This document shows positions 16,863-26,691 of a stretch of 64,000 nucleotides of DNA, one piece after another. Position numbers and translations under genes: made by a program. Within the stretch, counting starts at the first letter, position 1. Every line of letters starts with the position of its first letter. A model generated the notes under the pieces. That model had not been told where the DNA came from and did no database searches. It saw nothing but the letters and a program-made list of their open reading frames with translations. Origin of the DNA: Ligilactobacillus cholophilus (lineage in GTDB: Bacteria; Bacillota; Bacilli; Lactobacillales; Lactobacillaceae); contig NZ_CP127832.1 of NCBI RefSeq assembly GCF_030389495.1, forward strand, positions 744,001-808,000, in the 5' to 3' direction.

Positions 16863-17414
16863 ATGATCACAATGGATGATATTATTCGTGAAGGTCATCC
16901 AACCTTACGAAAACGTGCAAAGGAATTAACATTTCCTTTATCAGACGATGATAAAAAATTAGCTGCACAATTGATGGAATTTTTGGAAAATAGTCAAGAT
17001 GAAGAAATCGCAGCTAAATACAAATTACGTGCTGGTGTTGGTCTGGCAGCTCCTCAAGTTGACAAGAGCATTCGTATGACAGCGGTTTTAGTTCCAGATT
17101 CAGATGGTAATCCGGTATTTAAACACGTATTAGTAAATCCTAAAATTATTAGTGAATCTGTACAAAAAGCTGCTTTAGCCGAAGGTGAAGGTTGCTTATC
17201 TGTTGATCGTGAAATTCCAGGTTATGTTCCACGTTCAAATCGCATTAAATTGCGCTGGTTTGATTTAGATGGTAATGAACATGTAGAACGTCTAAAAGGA
17301 TACACATCAATTGTTGTTCAACACGAAATTGATCACTTAAACGGTATTTTATTCTTTGACCATATAGGTGATAATCCTTTTGATGTTCCAGAAGGCACAT
17401 TAATTATTGAATAA
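16863..17414 (+). CDS. def: Peptide deformylase
   Basis: Removes the N-formyl group from nascent proteins using Fe or Zn. It has 183 residues, the longer Gram-positive type II form. The three catalytic motifs are GVGLAAPQ at about 58-65, EGCLS near 110 and HEIDH near 153. An AGGAGAG site precedes the ATG; a second in-frame ATG three codons later is less well placed. It is a single gene between divergent UPF0223 and a convergent broken gene, and ends at a bidirectional terminator. Confidence 0.97.
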   Translation: MITMDDIIREGHPTLRKRAKELTFPLSDDDKKLAAQLMEFLENSQDEEIAAKYKLRAGVGLAAPQVDKSIRMTAVLVPDSDGNPVFKHVLVNPKIISESVQKAALAEGEGCLSVDREIPGYVPRSNRIKLRWFDLDGNEHVERLKGYTSIVVQHEIDHLNGILFFDHIGDNPFDVPEGTLIIE

Positions 17415-17420
17415 TTAATA

Positions 17421-17450
17421 AAAGAGGAATTGTTTAAACAATTCCTCTTT
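17421..17450. terminator. Bidirectional terminator between def and the broken membrane gene
   Basis: A perfect 15-bp inverted repeat (AAAGAGGAATTGTTT and its complement, no loop bases beyond the turn) with T residues on both sides. Confidence 0.9.
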
Positions 17451-17932
17451 TATTTTGTATGATCAGACTTTTCAACGTCATGAACATATGACCAAGTTTC
17501 TTTATTTGTAATATGTGAAATATCTATATGTAATACATTTGCAAATAACCAAATATCTGATATCACAAAAACTGGATGTGTTTGATATGCAGGTAAATTT
17601 TTCTCCTTTGCATATCTTTCTAATGAACTTTGTAATTGCCTTTGAATATTTTTCAGATCATTGATTTTAATTCCAGATACTTCAATGGAATATTCAAATG
17701 CTGTCACTTTACTTTCCCATACATTAGACACAAATTCTGAAGTAATTTTTTGATCTTTATTTAATCAAATCTCTTTCACGCTCTTTATTGCTTCTTTAAA
17801 TGCATCATTCGTTATTTTTTGACTATTTCTCTGAAGTAATAATAAAGCCTTACGTTCACGTTGTTTTTTTATCAGTATTAAAATTCCTAATACCATTAAA
17901 ATAACTAAAATAATTAGTATATATTTAACCAT
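17450..17932 (-). pseudogene. Membrane-anchored hypothetical protein interrupted by an in-frame TGA
   Basis: Reading from the ATG at 17932 (after AGGTGATT) gives an N-terminal membrane helix (YILIILVILMVLGILILI), a basic stretch KKQRERK and a helical region ending SVKEI. A TGA stop at 17765-17767 follows. The same frame then continues without further stops for 104 residues (LNKDQKITSEF, SNVWESKVTAFEYSIEV and so on) to the TAA at 17450. The two halves together form a coherent 160-residue protein. A GTG at 17731 could restart the second half, but no ribosome site is evident. The simplest reading is a nonsense mutation or a sequencing error. I do not recognise the family. Confidence 0.75.
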
Positions 17933-18149
17933 TTTAATCACCTACTCTATTAATTATAAAGCATACGGAAAAAAATATCGAAAATTTGCTTGTTCTTTAA
18001 TCTATTTTATCTTGTTTTCTATACTTAACACTTTCATTATGCTAAAATGGAATTAATTATTGTGCAAGCAATTCTAGTTCGGAAGTTTTAATTTAATTTT
18101 ATTCTTTCGCAATTTGTGAAAAATAAATATCAAAGGAGATTTTAAATTA

Positions 18150-18362
18150 ATGATTTTTAAAGTATATTATCAACCAACAAAAACAATTAATCCTCGTAGA
18201 GAAAATACTGAAGCTTTATATTTAGATGCAAAATCAGAAGTCGAAGCTCGTTTACTTGTAGAAGAAAATACAGATTATAATGTTGAATTTATCGAAGGTT
18301 TAAATTCAAAGGCTTTAGACTATGAAAAGCAAAGTGAGAATTTTAAATTAACGGAGTTTTAG
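18150..18362 (+). CDS. rpoY: RNA polymerase epsilon subunit
   Basis: A 70-residue small accessory subunit of Firmicutes RNA polymerase (YkzG/DUF1447). It begins [20 protein letters not shown] and has [19 protein letters not shown]-like sequence in the middle, typical of the family. It is preceded by AAAGGAGA. It is followed after three bases by rnjA, the conserved rpoY-rnjA pair of Bacillus, which also identifies the neighbouring RNase J as J1. The 217 bases upstream hold the promoters of this gene and the divergent broken gene; I could not place them precisely. Confidence 0.95.
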   Translation: MIFKVYYQPTKTINPRRENTEALYLDAKSEVEARLLVEENTDYNVEFIEGLNSKALDYEKQSENFKLTEF

Positions 18363-18365
18363 CAT

Positions 18366-20045
18366 ATGAAACAACTCAAAGTTAAAAATAATGAAACTGC
18401 CGTTTTTGCAATCGGTGGTTTAGGCGAAATTGGGAAAAACATGTACGGTGTTCAATTTCAAGATGAAATTATTGTAATAGACGCTGGAATTAAATTCCCT
18501 GAAGATGATTTATTAGGTATTGACTACGTTATTCCTAATTTTCAATATTTAGTAGCTAATAAACAAAAAATTAAAGCTTTAGTAATTACCCATGGTCACG
18601 AAGATCATATTGGTGGTATTCCTTATTTACTAAAACAGATTAATGTGCCTATTTATGCTGGTCCTTTACCATTAGCATTAATTAAAAGTAAATTAGAAGA
18701 ACATGGATTACTTAGAAGCGCAGAATTACATGAAATAAATGAGGATACTATATTAAAATTTAGAAAAACTAGTGTTTCATTTTTCAGAACTACTCACTCT
18801 ATTCCAGATACATTAGGTGTTGCTGTAAAAACACCTTCAGGTACAATTGTTGAAACTGGCGATTATAAGTTCGACTTAACACCAATTACTAATCAGCCAC
18901 CTAACCTTCAAAAAATGGCTAAATTAGGTTCTGACGGTGTTCTATGTTTACTCTCTGATAGTACAAATGCTGAAATTCCTAACTTCACAAAATCAGAAAA
19001 ATGGGTAGGCCACTCTATTCGCCACATATTTGAAAAAGTTGATGGTCGCATTATATTTGCAACCTTTGCATCAAACATTTCAAGAATTCAACAAGCTGCC
19101 GATGCAGCCATTAAACGTGGTCGTAAAATTGCCGTTTTTGGTAGAAGTATGGAAGCTGCCATTGTTAATGGACGTGAGCTTGGATATTTAAATATTCCCG
19201 AAGATGCAATTATTGATGCACGTGAAATTAATAATTTACCTGCAAATAAGGTTATGATTTTATGTACTGGTTCTCAAGGTGAACCAATGGCTGCATTAAG
19301 TAGAATTGCTAATGGTACACATAGACAAGTAAGTATTCAACCTGGAGACACAGTTGTATTTTCAAGCTCCCCTATTCCCGGTAACACAACGAGTGTAAAT
19401 CGAGTTATTAATGAATTAGAGGAAGCTGGAGCAAATGTTATTCACGGAAAAGTAAATAATATTCATGCATCAGGACATGGTGGTCAAGAAGAACAAAAAT
19501 TAATGCTTCGTTTAATCAAACCTAAATATTTCATGCCAATTCACGGTGAATATCGTATGTTAAAAATTCATACTGAATTAGCTGAGCAATGTGGTGTTCC
19601 TCAAAACCGTTCATTTATACTTGAAAATGGAGATGTTTTAGCTTTAACAGCAAACTCTGCACGTGTTGCAGGCCACTTTAATGCAAGTGACGTTTATGTT
19701 GATGGCTCCGGAATTGGAGATATTGGAAACATAGTTTTACGCGATCGACGGACTTTATCTGAAGAAGGTTTAGTAGTTGTTGTTGCAACAATTGACATGA
19801 AGAAACACAAAATAATTGCAGGTCCTGACTTTTTGTCACGTGGATTTATCTATATGCGTGAATCTGGTGAATTAATTAATAAGGGTAAAAAACGAATTGC
19901 TCGTACAATCAATCGTATTTTAAAAAATAACAAAAAGATTTCTGAAGCAATGATAAAGGATGCAATTGTTTCAGATTTGCAATTGTTCTTATTTGAACAA
20001 ACTGAACGCCATCCAATGATCTTACCTATGTTAGTTACAATTTAA
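18366..20045 (+). CDS. rnjA: Ribonuclease J1
   Basis: 5'-to-3' exonuclease and endonuclease central to mRNA turnover and rRNA maturation. The 559 residues carry an intact metal site HGHEDHIGG at about residues 76-84, plus [16 protein letters not shown], the beta-CASP segment with [18 protein letters not shown], and HGEYRML near the C-terminal third. Unlike the copy at 2.7 kb, all catalytic His/Asp residues are present, so this should be the active partner of a J1/J2 complex. It is cotranscribed with rpoY and ends at a strong terminator. Confidence 0.96.
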   Translation: MKQLKVKNNETAVFAIGGLGEIGKNMYGVQFQDEIIVIDAGIKFPEDDLLGIDYVIPNFQYLVANKQKIKALVITHGHEDHIGGIPYLLKQINVPIYAGPLPLALIKSKLEEHGLLRSAELHEINEDTILKFRKTSVSFFRTTHSIPDTLGVAVKTPSGTIVETGDYKFDLTPITNQPPNLQKMAKLGSDGVLCLLSDSTNAEIPNFTKSEKWVGHSIRHIFEKVDGRIIFATFASNISRIQQAADAAIKRGRKIAVFGRSMEAAIVNGRELGYLNIPEDAIIDAREINNLPANKVMILCTGSQGEPMAALSRIANGTHRQVSIQPGDTVVFSSSPIPGNTTSVNRVINELEEAGANVIHGKVNNIHASGHGGQEEQKLMLRLIKPKYFMPIHGEYRMLKIHTELAEQCGVPQNRSFILENGDVLALTANSARVAGHFNASDVYVDGSGIGDIGNIVLRDRRTLSEEGLVVVVATIDMKKHKIIAGPDFLSRGFIYMRESGELINKGKKRIARTINRILKNNKKISEAMIKDAIVSDLQLFLFEQTERHPMILPMLVTI

Positions 20046-20050
20046 TTAAA

Positions 20051-20081
20051 AAAGATTATGCAATTGCATAATCTTTTTTTT
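20051..20081 (+). terminator. Terminator of rpoY-rnjA
   Basis: A perfect inverted repeat with arms AAAGATTATGCA and its complement, followed by TTTTTTTT. Confidence 0.93.
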
Positions 20082-20177
20082 CGCCATTATATCTTAGTTT
20101 TTTCTTAGAAATATTGTAATTTTTTTTTTACATGTCATAATTAATTATATAAGTATTTGGTGAGAGGAGTTGAGAGA

Positions 20178-21137
20178 ATGATTAAGTCATTTTACATCAT
20201 TGTTAATTCACATGCGAATTTTGGCAATGCAAAAAAACAATGGCAACAAATCAAACAATATTTAGATGAACATAAAATTAATTATCGTTCTCAAGAAACT
20301 GCTACCAAGGGAGATGCAAAACAATTTGCAATGTCCTTTCTAAAATCATTAAAATATAATGATTTTGATAAATATGTAATTCTTGTTATTGGTGGTACTG
20401 GCACTTTAAATGAAGTACTAACTGGAATTAAAGATGCAAATAAAACTAATATTCCAATTAGTTTTATTAGTGTCGGACAACATCACCAATTTGCAAATCA
20501 AATTGGTATTGCACATAATCCAATTACTGCATTGAAACAAACTTTAAATGCAACTGAGGCAGAAAATTATTCTTTAGTTCAATATTACGAATCTAATCAT
20601 GAAGAAACAGGATATTTTTTAGATAGTTATTTAATTGGTTTAGAAGCAACATTATCTTCCATTCGTAATAAAAATCACCATTCATGGATGAATTCACATT
20701 TTAAATGGCTTTCAAATTTTAATAGTATTTGTAAAGCATATTATAATAGCCTAGATTCATTTGATGTTACTCTGAGAATTGGCCATCAGTATAAATTTTA
20801 TAAAAAAGCTTTTCTTTTAAATTTATATAATCATACTCATGAAACGGATTTTTCAAAGAATGATAACTCCCTTGAAATAGTGATAATTGACAAAATTAAT
20901 ATTTTTACCTTTTTGTTACTTTTATTATCATCGCATTTTTATAATTCATATAAATTACCTTTTATTCATTCTTATCATACAGATAATGTACATATTACTG
21001 TTAACTCACTCGAGCAAACACAAATAGATAGCCGTGACATCGGTGGAAAATATAATGATTTATATTTAAAAATCGTTGAATATCCATTTTGGCTTAATAT
21101 CGATAGTGTTTCTTTAGATGAGCGTCGAAAAAAATAA
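20178..21137 (+). CDS. Diacylglycerol-kinase-family protein with degenerate active site
   Basis: A 319-residue protein with the overall plan of the bacterial lipid kinase family. Its nucleotide motif reads GGTGTLNE at residues 72-79, where the family has GGDGTxNE, so the conserved Asp is Thr74. The N-terminal NPxxG loop reads NSHANFGNA. The later catalytic acidic motif, usually a DGE near the C-terminus, reads IDSRDI, and the usual DGxLD reads NSLEI. A hydrophobic stretch INIFTFLLLLLSS occurs near 235. The fold appears kept but catalysis is doubtful. The ATG at 20178 is chosen, after GAGAGGAG, over the upstream TTG. Single gene, convergent with recD2. Confidence 0.8.
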   Translation: MIKSFYIIVNSHANFGNAKKQWQQIKQYLDEHKINYRSQETATKGDAKQFAMSFLKSLKYNDFDKYVILVIGGTGTLNEVLTGIKDANKTNIPISFISVGQHHQFANQIGIAHNPITALKQTLNATEAENYSLVQYYESNHEETGYFLDSYLIGLEATLSSIRNKNHHSWMNSHFKWLSNFNSICKAYYNSLDSFDVTLRIGHQYKFYKKAFLLNLYNHTHETDFSKNDNSLEIVIIDKINIFTFLLLLLSSHFYNSYKLPFIHSYHTDNVHITVNSLEQTQIDSRDIGGKYNDLYLKIVEYPFWLNIDSVSLDERRKK

Positions 21138-21180
21138 AAACAGAACGATAGAGATTTTATTCTCAATCGTTCTGTTTTTA
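21133..21180. terminator. Bidirectional terminator between the kinase-like gene and recD2
   Basis: AAAACAGAACGAT pairs with ATCGTTCTGTTTT, with an inner GAGA/TCTC stem and T runs on both sides. It overlaps the recD2 stop. Confidence 0.9.
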
Positions 21181-23613
21181 TTTATCCATAAAATCCATAG
21201 GTTTAATATCATGCATCCCAATCAAAGGATCAATCTTACTCTCATTAATTAAAGAATTTGTTAGTATCATTTCTTTTTTATCTTTAATTCCATCATTCTC
21301 ATTATTTGAATCTGATTCTTCATCTTTTTGCTGAACTTTGTGATCCAAATCAAAAATACTTAACAACATTTCTTTTAAACCAGTTTGCCTATTTGAAGAT
21401 ACTATTGACGCACTTTCAGCAAAAGCATCTTCCTCACCCAACATAACTAATTTTTTCTTTGCTCTACTAATTGCTGTATATAACAGATTTCTAGCAAACA
21501 TTCTAGAAAATTGTCGTACCATTGGTAATATTACAAATGTAAATTCCCCACCTTGTGATTTGTGAATAGACATACAATATGCTAATGTTAGTTGATTCCA
21601 ATTTTTTCGTTCATATGAAACTTCATTTCCATCAAAGCTAACAATAATTCTATCCGCTTTAATTTTTTTCTTTGGATTTTTTAAATCAATCCCAATGACT
21701 TTTCCAATATCTCCATTAAAAATATTTTTTTCAGGATCATTTACTAATTGTAATACTCGATCACCAATTCGAAATATTTGTTGATTTATTTGAATCTCTT
21801 TTCGCCCAGTTTTAGGTGGATTAATTATCTCCTGAAGTTGCATATTTAATTGATCAATTCCAGCTTCTCCTTTATACATCGGAGCTAACACTTGAAGATC
21901 ATCAGCAGAGTATCCTTTCTTTATCCAAGCATTTACTATTTGTTTTAAAACTGATTTAACTTGGAATGAATGACATGGAATAAAAGAACGATCTGGAAAT
22001 TGCTTTGTGAAATTCGATGGTAACTTTCCCTCTTGAATGCTATGAGATAATTCAACAATTGATGAATCTTCTGATTGTCTATAAATTTTTGTAAGTTCTA
22101 CTTTTGCAATTTGATTACTTTCTAATAAGTCTGCAAAAACTTGCCCTGGCCCAACAGAAGGAAGTTGGTCTTTATCACCTACAAAAATCAACTGCATATT
22201 ATATGGAACTGTTCCTAAAAGAATATTCATCAATTCTGTATCAACCATTGAAGTTTCATCAATAATTAGTAATTTTCCAGATAACTCATCTACTCTTGAT
22301 TCAGATAATTCTTCATCATGCCCATTTATTCCTAACATACGATGAATAGTTCTAGCTGATAATCCTGTAGCTTCTGTCATTCTTTTAGCAGCCCTTCCTG
22401 TTGGCGCTGCTAATAAAATGGGCATATCATTGTTATCCTTTTGCTGTTTTAATTTAACTAAATCTATATCATTTAATTCAGCAAATAGGCCTACAATCCC
22501 ATTAATAATAGTGGTTTTACCAGTTCCAGGTCCTCCTGTTAATAGAAAAATTCTTGAATTAATAGCTTTAAAAATTGCATTTTTTTGTATATTGTCAAAT
22601 TCTATTCCTAGCGAATTTTCAACTTTCTGTAATAATTTTTCAAGCCGACTTTGTTTATAGTCTTTTTCATTTTGATTTTCTTCAATCGCATATATTTTAT
22701 TAGCAATTGAATGTTCTTGATTATATATTCTACGTAAATATACATGACGATTATCAATAATAATTTTATATTGCTTTTCTAATTCTATAATTTGATCTGC
22801 AACTTTTTCTGGATCAATTTCAGTTTTTCTTCCCTTTTCAAGCAATTTAATTGTATGTTCAATTACTTGTCGAAAAGTAGCATATGTATTTCCAGATTCA
22901 TAGCAAATATCATTTAATACTTGGAAAATCGCTCCATTAATACGAATACTTGAATCATCTGCTATTCCAATTTCTTGTGCAATTTGATCTGCCTTTACAA
23001 AACCTATTCCATCAATATCAATAGATAATTTATATGGATTCTCATTAATAACAGAAAGTGCTTTTTCATGATATTTAGCATATATTTTTGCACTTAAATT
23101 ACTTGAAAAGCCATAATTATTTAACGTAATTATAATTGTATCTGCTTGATTATTTTCTTTAATCCCTTTTGTTAGTACTTTGCATTGACGTTTACTTAAT
23201 CCTAAATGCTCAGCTCTTTCAGGATCTTGTATCAATAATTGAAGTGCATTATCACCTAAAATTTTTATAATTTGTTTAGCTGATTTTTTCCCAATTCCTG
23301 GAAATTTTTCACCAGAAAAATAATTTATTAATCCTTCTGTTGTATTTGGTAATTGAATTTCATAATTTTGAGCACTTAATTGCATACCATAACGAGGATG
23401 TTCCACTAAATGTCCAATAAATTTATATTGATTGTCTTCATCAATATTTGCAAAATTACCAACAACAGTAATTGTATGTTCTTTCCAATTAAAATTATCT
23501 TCATCAATACTTACAAGTAATACTTTATAAAAATTATCTGGATTTTGAAAGAAGATACTTTTTACTCTTCCAATTACATATTGTTCTTTATTTTGACTTT
23601 GATCATCATTCAT
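21178..23613 (-). CDS. recD2: RecD-like DNA helicase RecD2 (YrrC)
   Basis: Superfamily 1B 5'-to-3' helicase acting in repair and fork maintenance without RecBC. It has 811 residues: an N-terminal OB-like domain, helix-hairpin-helix repeats (FPGIGKKSAKQI, IDGIGFVKADQIA), Walker A GGPGTGKTT, LIIDETSMVD (motif II), FVGDKDQLPSVGPG (motif III) and the C-terminal motif VI region TAISRAKKKLVML. It also has a long acidic tail after about residue 750. The start codon overlaps the TPR gene stop, so the two are co-translated. The same TPR-recD2 pairing is common in Firmicutes (yrrB-yrrC). Confidence 0.94.
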   Translation of the reverse strand: MNDDQSQNKEQYVIGRVKSIFFQNPDNFYKVLLVSIDEDNFNWKEHTITVVGNFANIDEDNQYKFIGHLVEHPRYGMQLSAQNYEIQLPNTTEGLINYFSGEKFPGIGKKSAKQIIKILGDNALQLLIQDPERAEHLGLSKRQCKVLTKGIKENNQADTIIITLNNYGFSSNLSAKIYAKYHEKALSVINENPYKLSIDIDGIGFVKADQIAQEIGIADDSSIRINGAIFQVLNDICYESGNTYATFRQVIEHTIKLLEKGRKTEIDPEKVADQIIELEKQYKIIIDNRHVYLRRIYNQEHSIANKIYAIEENQNEKDYKQSRLEKLLQKVENSLGIEFDNIQKNAIFKAINSRIFLLTGGPGTGKTTIINGIVGLFAELNDIDLVKLKQQKDNNDMPILLAAPTGRAAKRMTEATGLSARTIHRMLGINGHDEELSESRVDELSGKLLIIDETSMVDTELMNILLGTVPYNMQLIFVGDKDQLPSVGPGQVFADLLESNQIAKVELTKIYRQSEDSSIVELSHSIQEGKLPSNFTKQFPDRSFIPCHSFQVKSVLKQIVNAWIKKGYSADDLQVLAPMYKGEAGIDQLNMQLQEIINPPKTGRKEIQINQQIFRIGDRVLQLVNDPEKNIFNGDIGKVIGIDLKNPKKKIKADRIIVSFDGNEVSYERKNWNQLTLAYCMSIHKSQGGEFTFVILPMVRQFSRMFARNLLYTAISRAKKKLVMLGEEDAFAESASIVSSNRQTGLKEMLLSIFDLDHKVQQKDEESDSNNENDGIKDKKEMILTNSLINESKIDPLIGMHDIKPMDFMDK

Positions 23614-24295
23614 TTTTACTATTTATATCCTTTGACTCAATTGCTTTTTCAATATCATTCAATCTTGAATACATTTTTTTATAATAATTGGGATCTAGTT
23701 GTTTGACTTTTTTGAAATACAGATTCCCTACTTCCTGACTTTCCTTTACAAAACCAATAATACCAAGTTGAAAATTTGTATGTACATCATTTTCATTCAT
23801 TGATAATGCTTTTAAATAATATTCTTTTGCTTGATTAAGATCTCCTAATGCAAAAAAACAATCTCCCAATAACTTAACTGGCTCTATATCATTTTTTAAT
23901 TGTTCACTAGCTGTTAATGCAAATGCCATTGCTTGTTGATATTGATTTTGTGCATAAAATGCCTGACCTATCATTAAGTATGCATTTCCACTTAATTCTT
24001 TATCGGTAACTTTTTGAAATGCATCAATTGCTTCAGGATATAAACCTGCGCAATAGTAAACATTTCCTAAACCGTAATTAATTTTACTTTGTTGATCTTT
24101 TTCATGAAAAATTGTTAATGCTTTTTTAAAAAGTTCTTCTGCTTGAGGAAAACTCTGCATTTCAGTTAAAATTGTCCCCAACTCATAATAATTAGATAAT
24201 TCATATGGATTTTCATCAATTTCTTTAACTAACTTATGTGTTAATTTTTCGGCTTTTTTTTGCCGTTCTTTTCTAATATTCTTACTTTTATGCAT
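23606..24295 (-). CDS. TPR repeat protein (YrrB-like)
   Basis: A 229-residue soluble protein made mostly of tetratricopeptide repeats from about residue 30. Examples are YYELGTILTEMQSFPQAEEL, the next repeat INYGLGNVYYCAGLYPEAI, AYLMIGQAFYAQNQYQQAM and KLLGDCFFALGDLNQAKEYY. Each shows the W/L-G-Y-A-P TPR spacing. The N-terminus is basic and charged. It sits between a histidine phosphatase gene and recD2 with overlapping or 11-base junctions, indicating one transcript. The binding partner is unknown. Confidence 0.88.
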   Translation of the reverse strand: MHKSKNIRKERQKKAEKLTHKLVKEIDENPYELSNYYELGTILTEMQSFPQAEELFKKALTIFHEKDQQSKINYGLGNVYYCAGLYPEAIDAFQKVTDKELSGNAYLMIGQAFYAQNQYQQAMAFALTASEQLKNDIEPVKLLGDCFFALGDLNQAKEYYLKALSMNENDVHTNFQLGIIGFVKESQEVGNLYFKKVKQLDPNYYKKMYSRLNDIEKAIESKDINSKNE

Positions 24296-24306
24296 ATGTC
24301 AAATCC

Positions 24307-24963
24307 TTATATAATGTCTGTAACATCTAGTTTTCTTTTTAAATAATCTGTCTTATTCCATTCAAGGCAATCAAATTTTTTACCATCGTTTGTTTTTAAA
24401 ATTGTTGTACTTGTGTTAGCTAATCCGCCCTTATCACGAATATGTGCTAATGGAATTCCCATTAAATGGCGAATTTCAGCTCCAAGGGCAGCTCCATGAC
24501 TCACCACCAAAATATTACTTTCAGGATATCTCTCATAAATTTTTTGGATTTTAGGTGTCATTCGTGCAAAAAGTTCCGGATATGATTCGCCTTCTATTTT
24601 TGAAGGATCATATAAATCAGGATGGTGTCTAAAATTGTATACTTCTTCTGGATATTTTGCTTCAGCATCAGTAAATTTCATTTTTTCCATCTTACCTAAA
24701 TTAAATTCCATGAAGGCTGGATCAACTTCTATTTTCAAAGTTGGTTGATTTAAATACTTCTTAATTTCTTGTGCTGTTGTCATTGTTCGCTTCAATGGGC
24801 TACAATATATTTTTTCAAATTGAATATTTTTTAAATAATCTGCTAATTCTTTGATTTCTTTATAACTTTCAGGTAATAGAGGTGAGTCCCCTCTAGATCC
24901 TTGGTATCTACCTTCTAAATTCCATTCAGTTTTTCCATGTCTAATAAAATAAAATTTTGTCAT
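24307..24963 (-). CDS. Histidine phosphatase family protein (phosphoglycerate-mutase-like)
   Basis: A 218-residue phosphatase or mutase of the histidine phosphatase superfamily. The phosphohistidine motif RHGKTEWN lies at residues 8-15 and the second catalytic His in VVSHGAAL near 155. EFNLGKME contributes the acidic residue region. These features do not separate a cofactor-dependent mutase from a broad phosphatase; the length and GKTEWN form favour a phosphatase. It heads the operon with the TPR gene and recD2, after the mnmA terminator. Confidence 0.88.
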   Translation of the reverse strand: MTKFYFIRHGKTEWNLEGRYQGSRGDSPLLPESYKEIKELADYLKNIQFEKIYCSPLKRTMTTAQEIKKYLNQPTLKIEVDPAFMEFNLGKMEKMKFTDAEAKYPEEVYNFRHHPDLYDPSKIEGESYPELFARMTPKIQKIYERYPESNILVVSHGAALGAEIRHLMGIPLAHIRDKGGLANTSTTILKTNDGKKFDCLEWNKTDYLKRKLDVTDII

Positions 24964-25025
24964 TTTGAGGTTCCTTTAACTAATTGTTATGTTTATTATA
25001 TCATTAAAAATTTTATGATTAATTA

Positions 25026-25054
25026 AAAAGGTCATGACAATTTGCCATGACCTT
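25026..25054 (-). terminator. Terminator of mnmA
   Basis: AAGGTCATG and CATGACCTT arms, followed by TTTTT on the minus strand. Confidence 0.88.
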
Positions 25055-25061
25055 TAATAAA

Positions 25062-26204
<1,143 letters not shown>

Positions 26205-26274
26205 TCATTTAGATTCTGAATCATTAACGATTTGAAGGTCGTTTTTATTCAGTAACTATCATTATATACACGAA

Positions 26275-26298
26275 AAGTCCCCTATTGCAAGAGGACTT
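26275..26298 (-). terminator. Weak terminator after the DUF1831 gene
   Basis: AAGTCC and GGACTT arms with a 12-base loop, and only a short T run on the minus strand. Readthrough into mnmA is plausible. Confidence 0.45.
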
Positions 26299-26327
26299 CA
26301 TAGATTTCCTTACAAAAAATAAGGGAT

Positions 26328-26669
26328 TTAAATTTTAGCAATAATTTTACGTTCAATTAAGTTATTTAAAATGTAATTTAATTGTTCGATATGTGTTTCC
26401 TTATCTTTTCCTGTAAAAATATTCACTTCACGAATACCATTTGCAGTTGTTGTAACCATTTTAAATTTTTTTAAATCAGCTTCAACAACCATCTTAAATT
26501 TAAATCCTTGATTATATGGAGATGAAGGATCTAAAGATTGCTCAAATTGAAATTTTCCATTTTTAGATTCAACAAATCCCACATCACGTAATGAATATTT
26601 TTTTATTTCTGATGATAATGAATACTTTTGTTTATCACCCATAAGTTGAGCTGTATCTGAATATGCCAT
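26328..26669 (-). CDS. DUF1831 family protein
   Basis: A 113-residue soluble protein of a small Lactobacillales family. The core is KYSLSSEIKKYSLRDVGFVE followed by SKNGKFQFEQSLDPSSPYNQ-type sequence and the C-terminal HIEQLNYILNNLIERKI. It lies directly after the cysteine desulfurase gene on the same transcript, 22 bases apart. I recall that this neighbourhood is conserved in lactobacilli, which hints at a role in sulfur relay or tRNA thiolation. That role is inference; no catalytic motif is visible. Confidence 0.75.
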   Translation of the reverse strand: MAYSDTAQLMGDKQKYSLSSEIKKYSLRDVGFVESKNGKFQFEQSLDPSSPYNQGFKFKMVVEADLKKFKMVTTTANGIREVNIFTGKDKETHIEQLNYILNNLIERKIIAKI

Positions 26670-26691
26670 GTAGTAACTTCTCCTTTTAAAA

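Noticed and set aside
17765-17767. TGA as a selenocysteine or recoded codon
   Set aside because: There is no obvious stem-loop after the codon, no selenoprotein-like context, and such recoding is not known in this group. A nonsense mutation or error is simpler.
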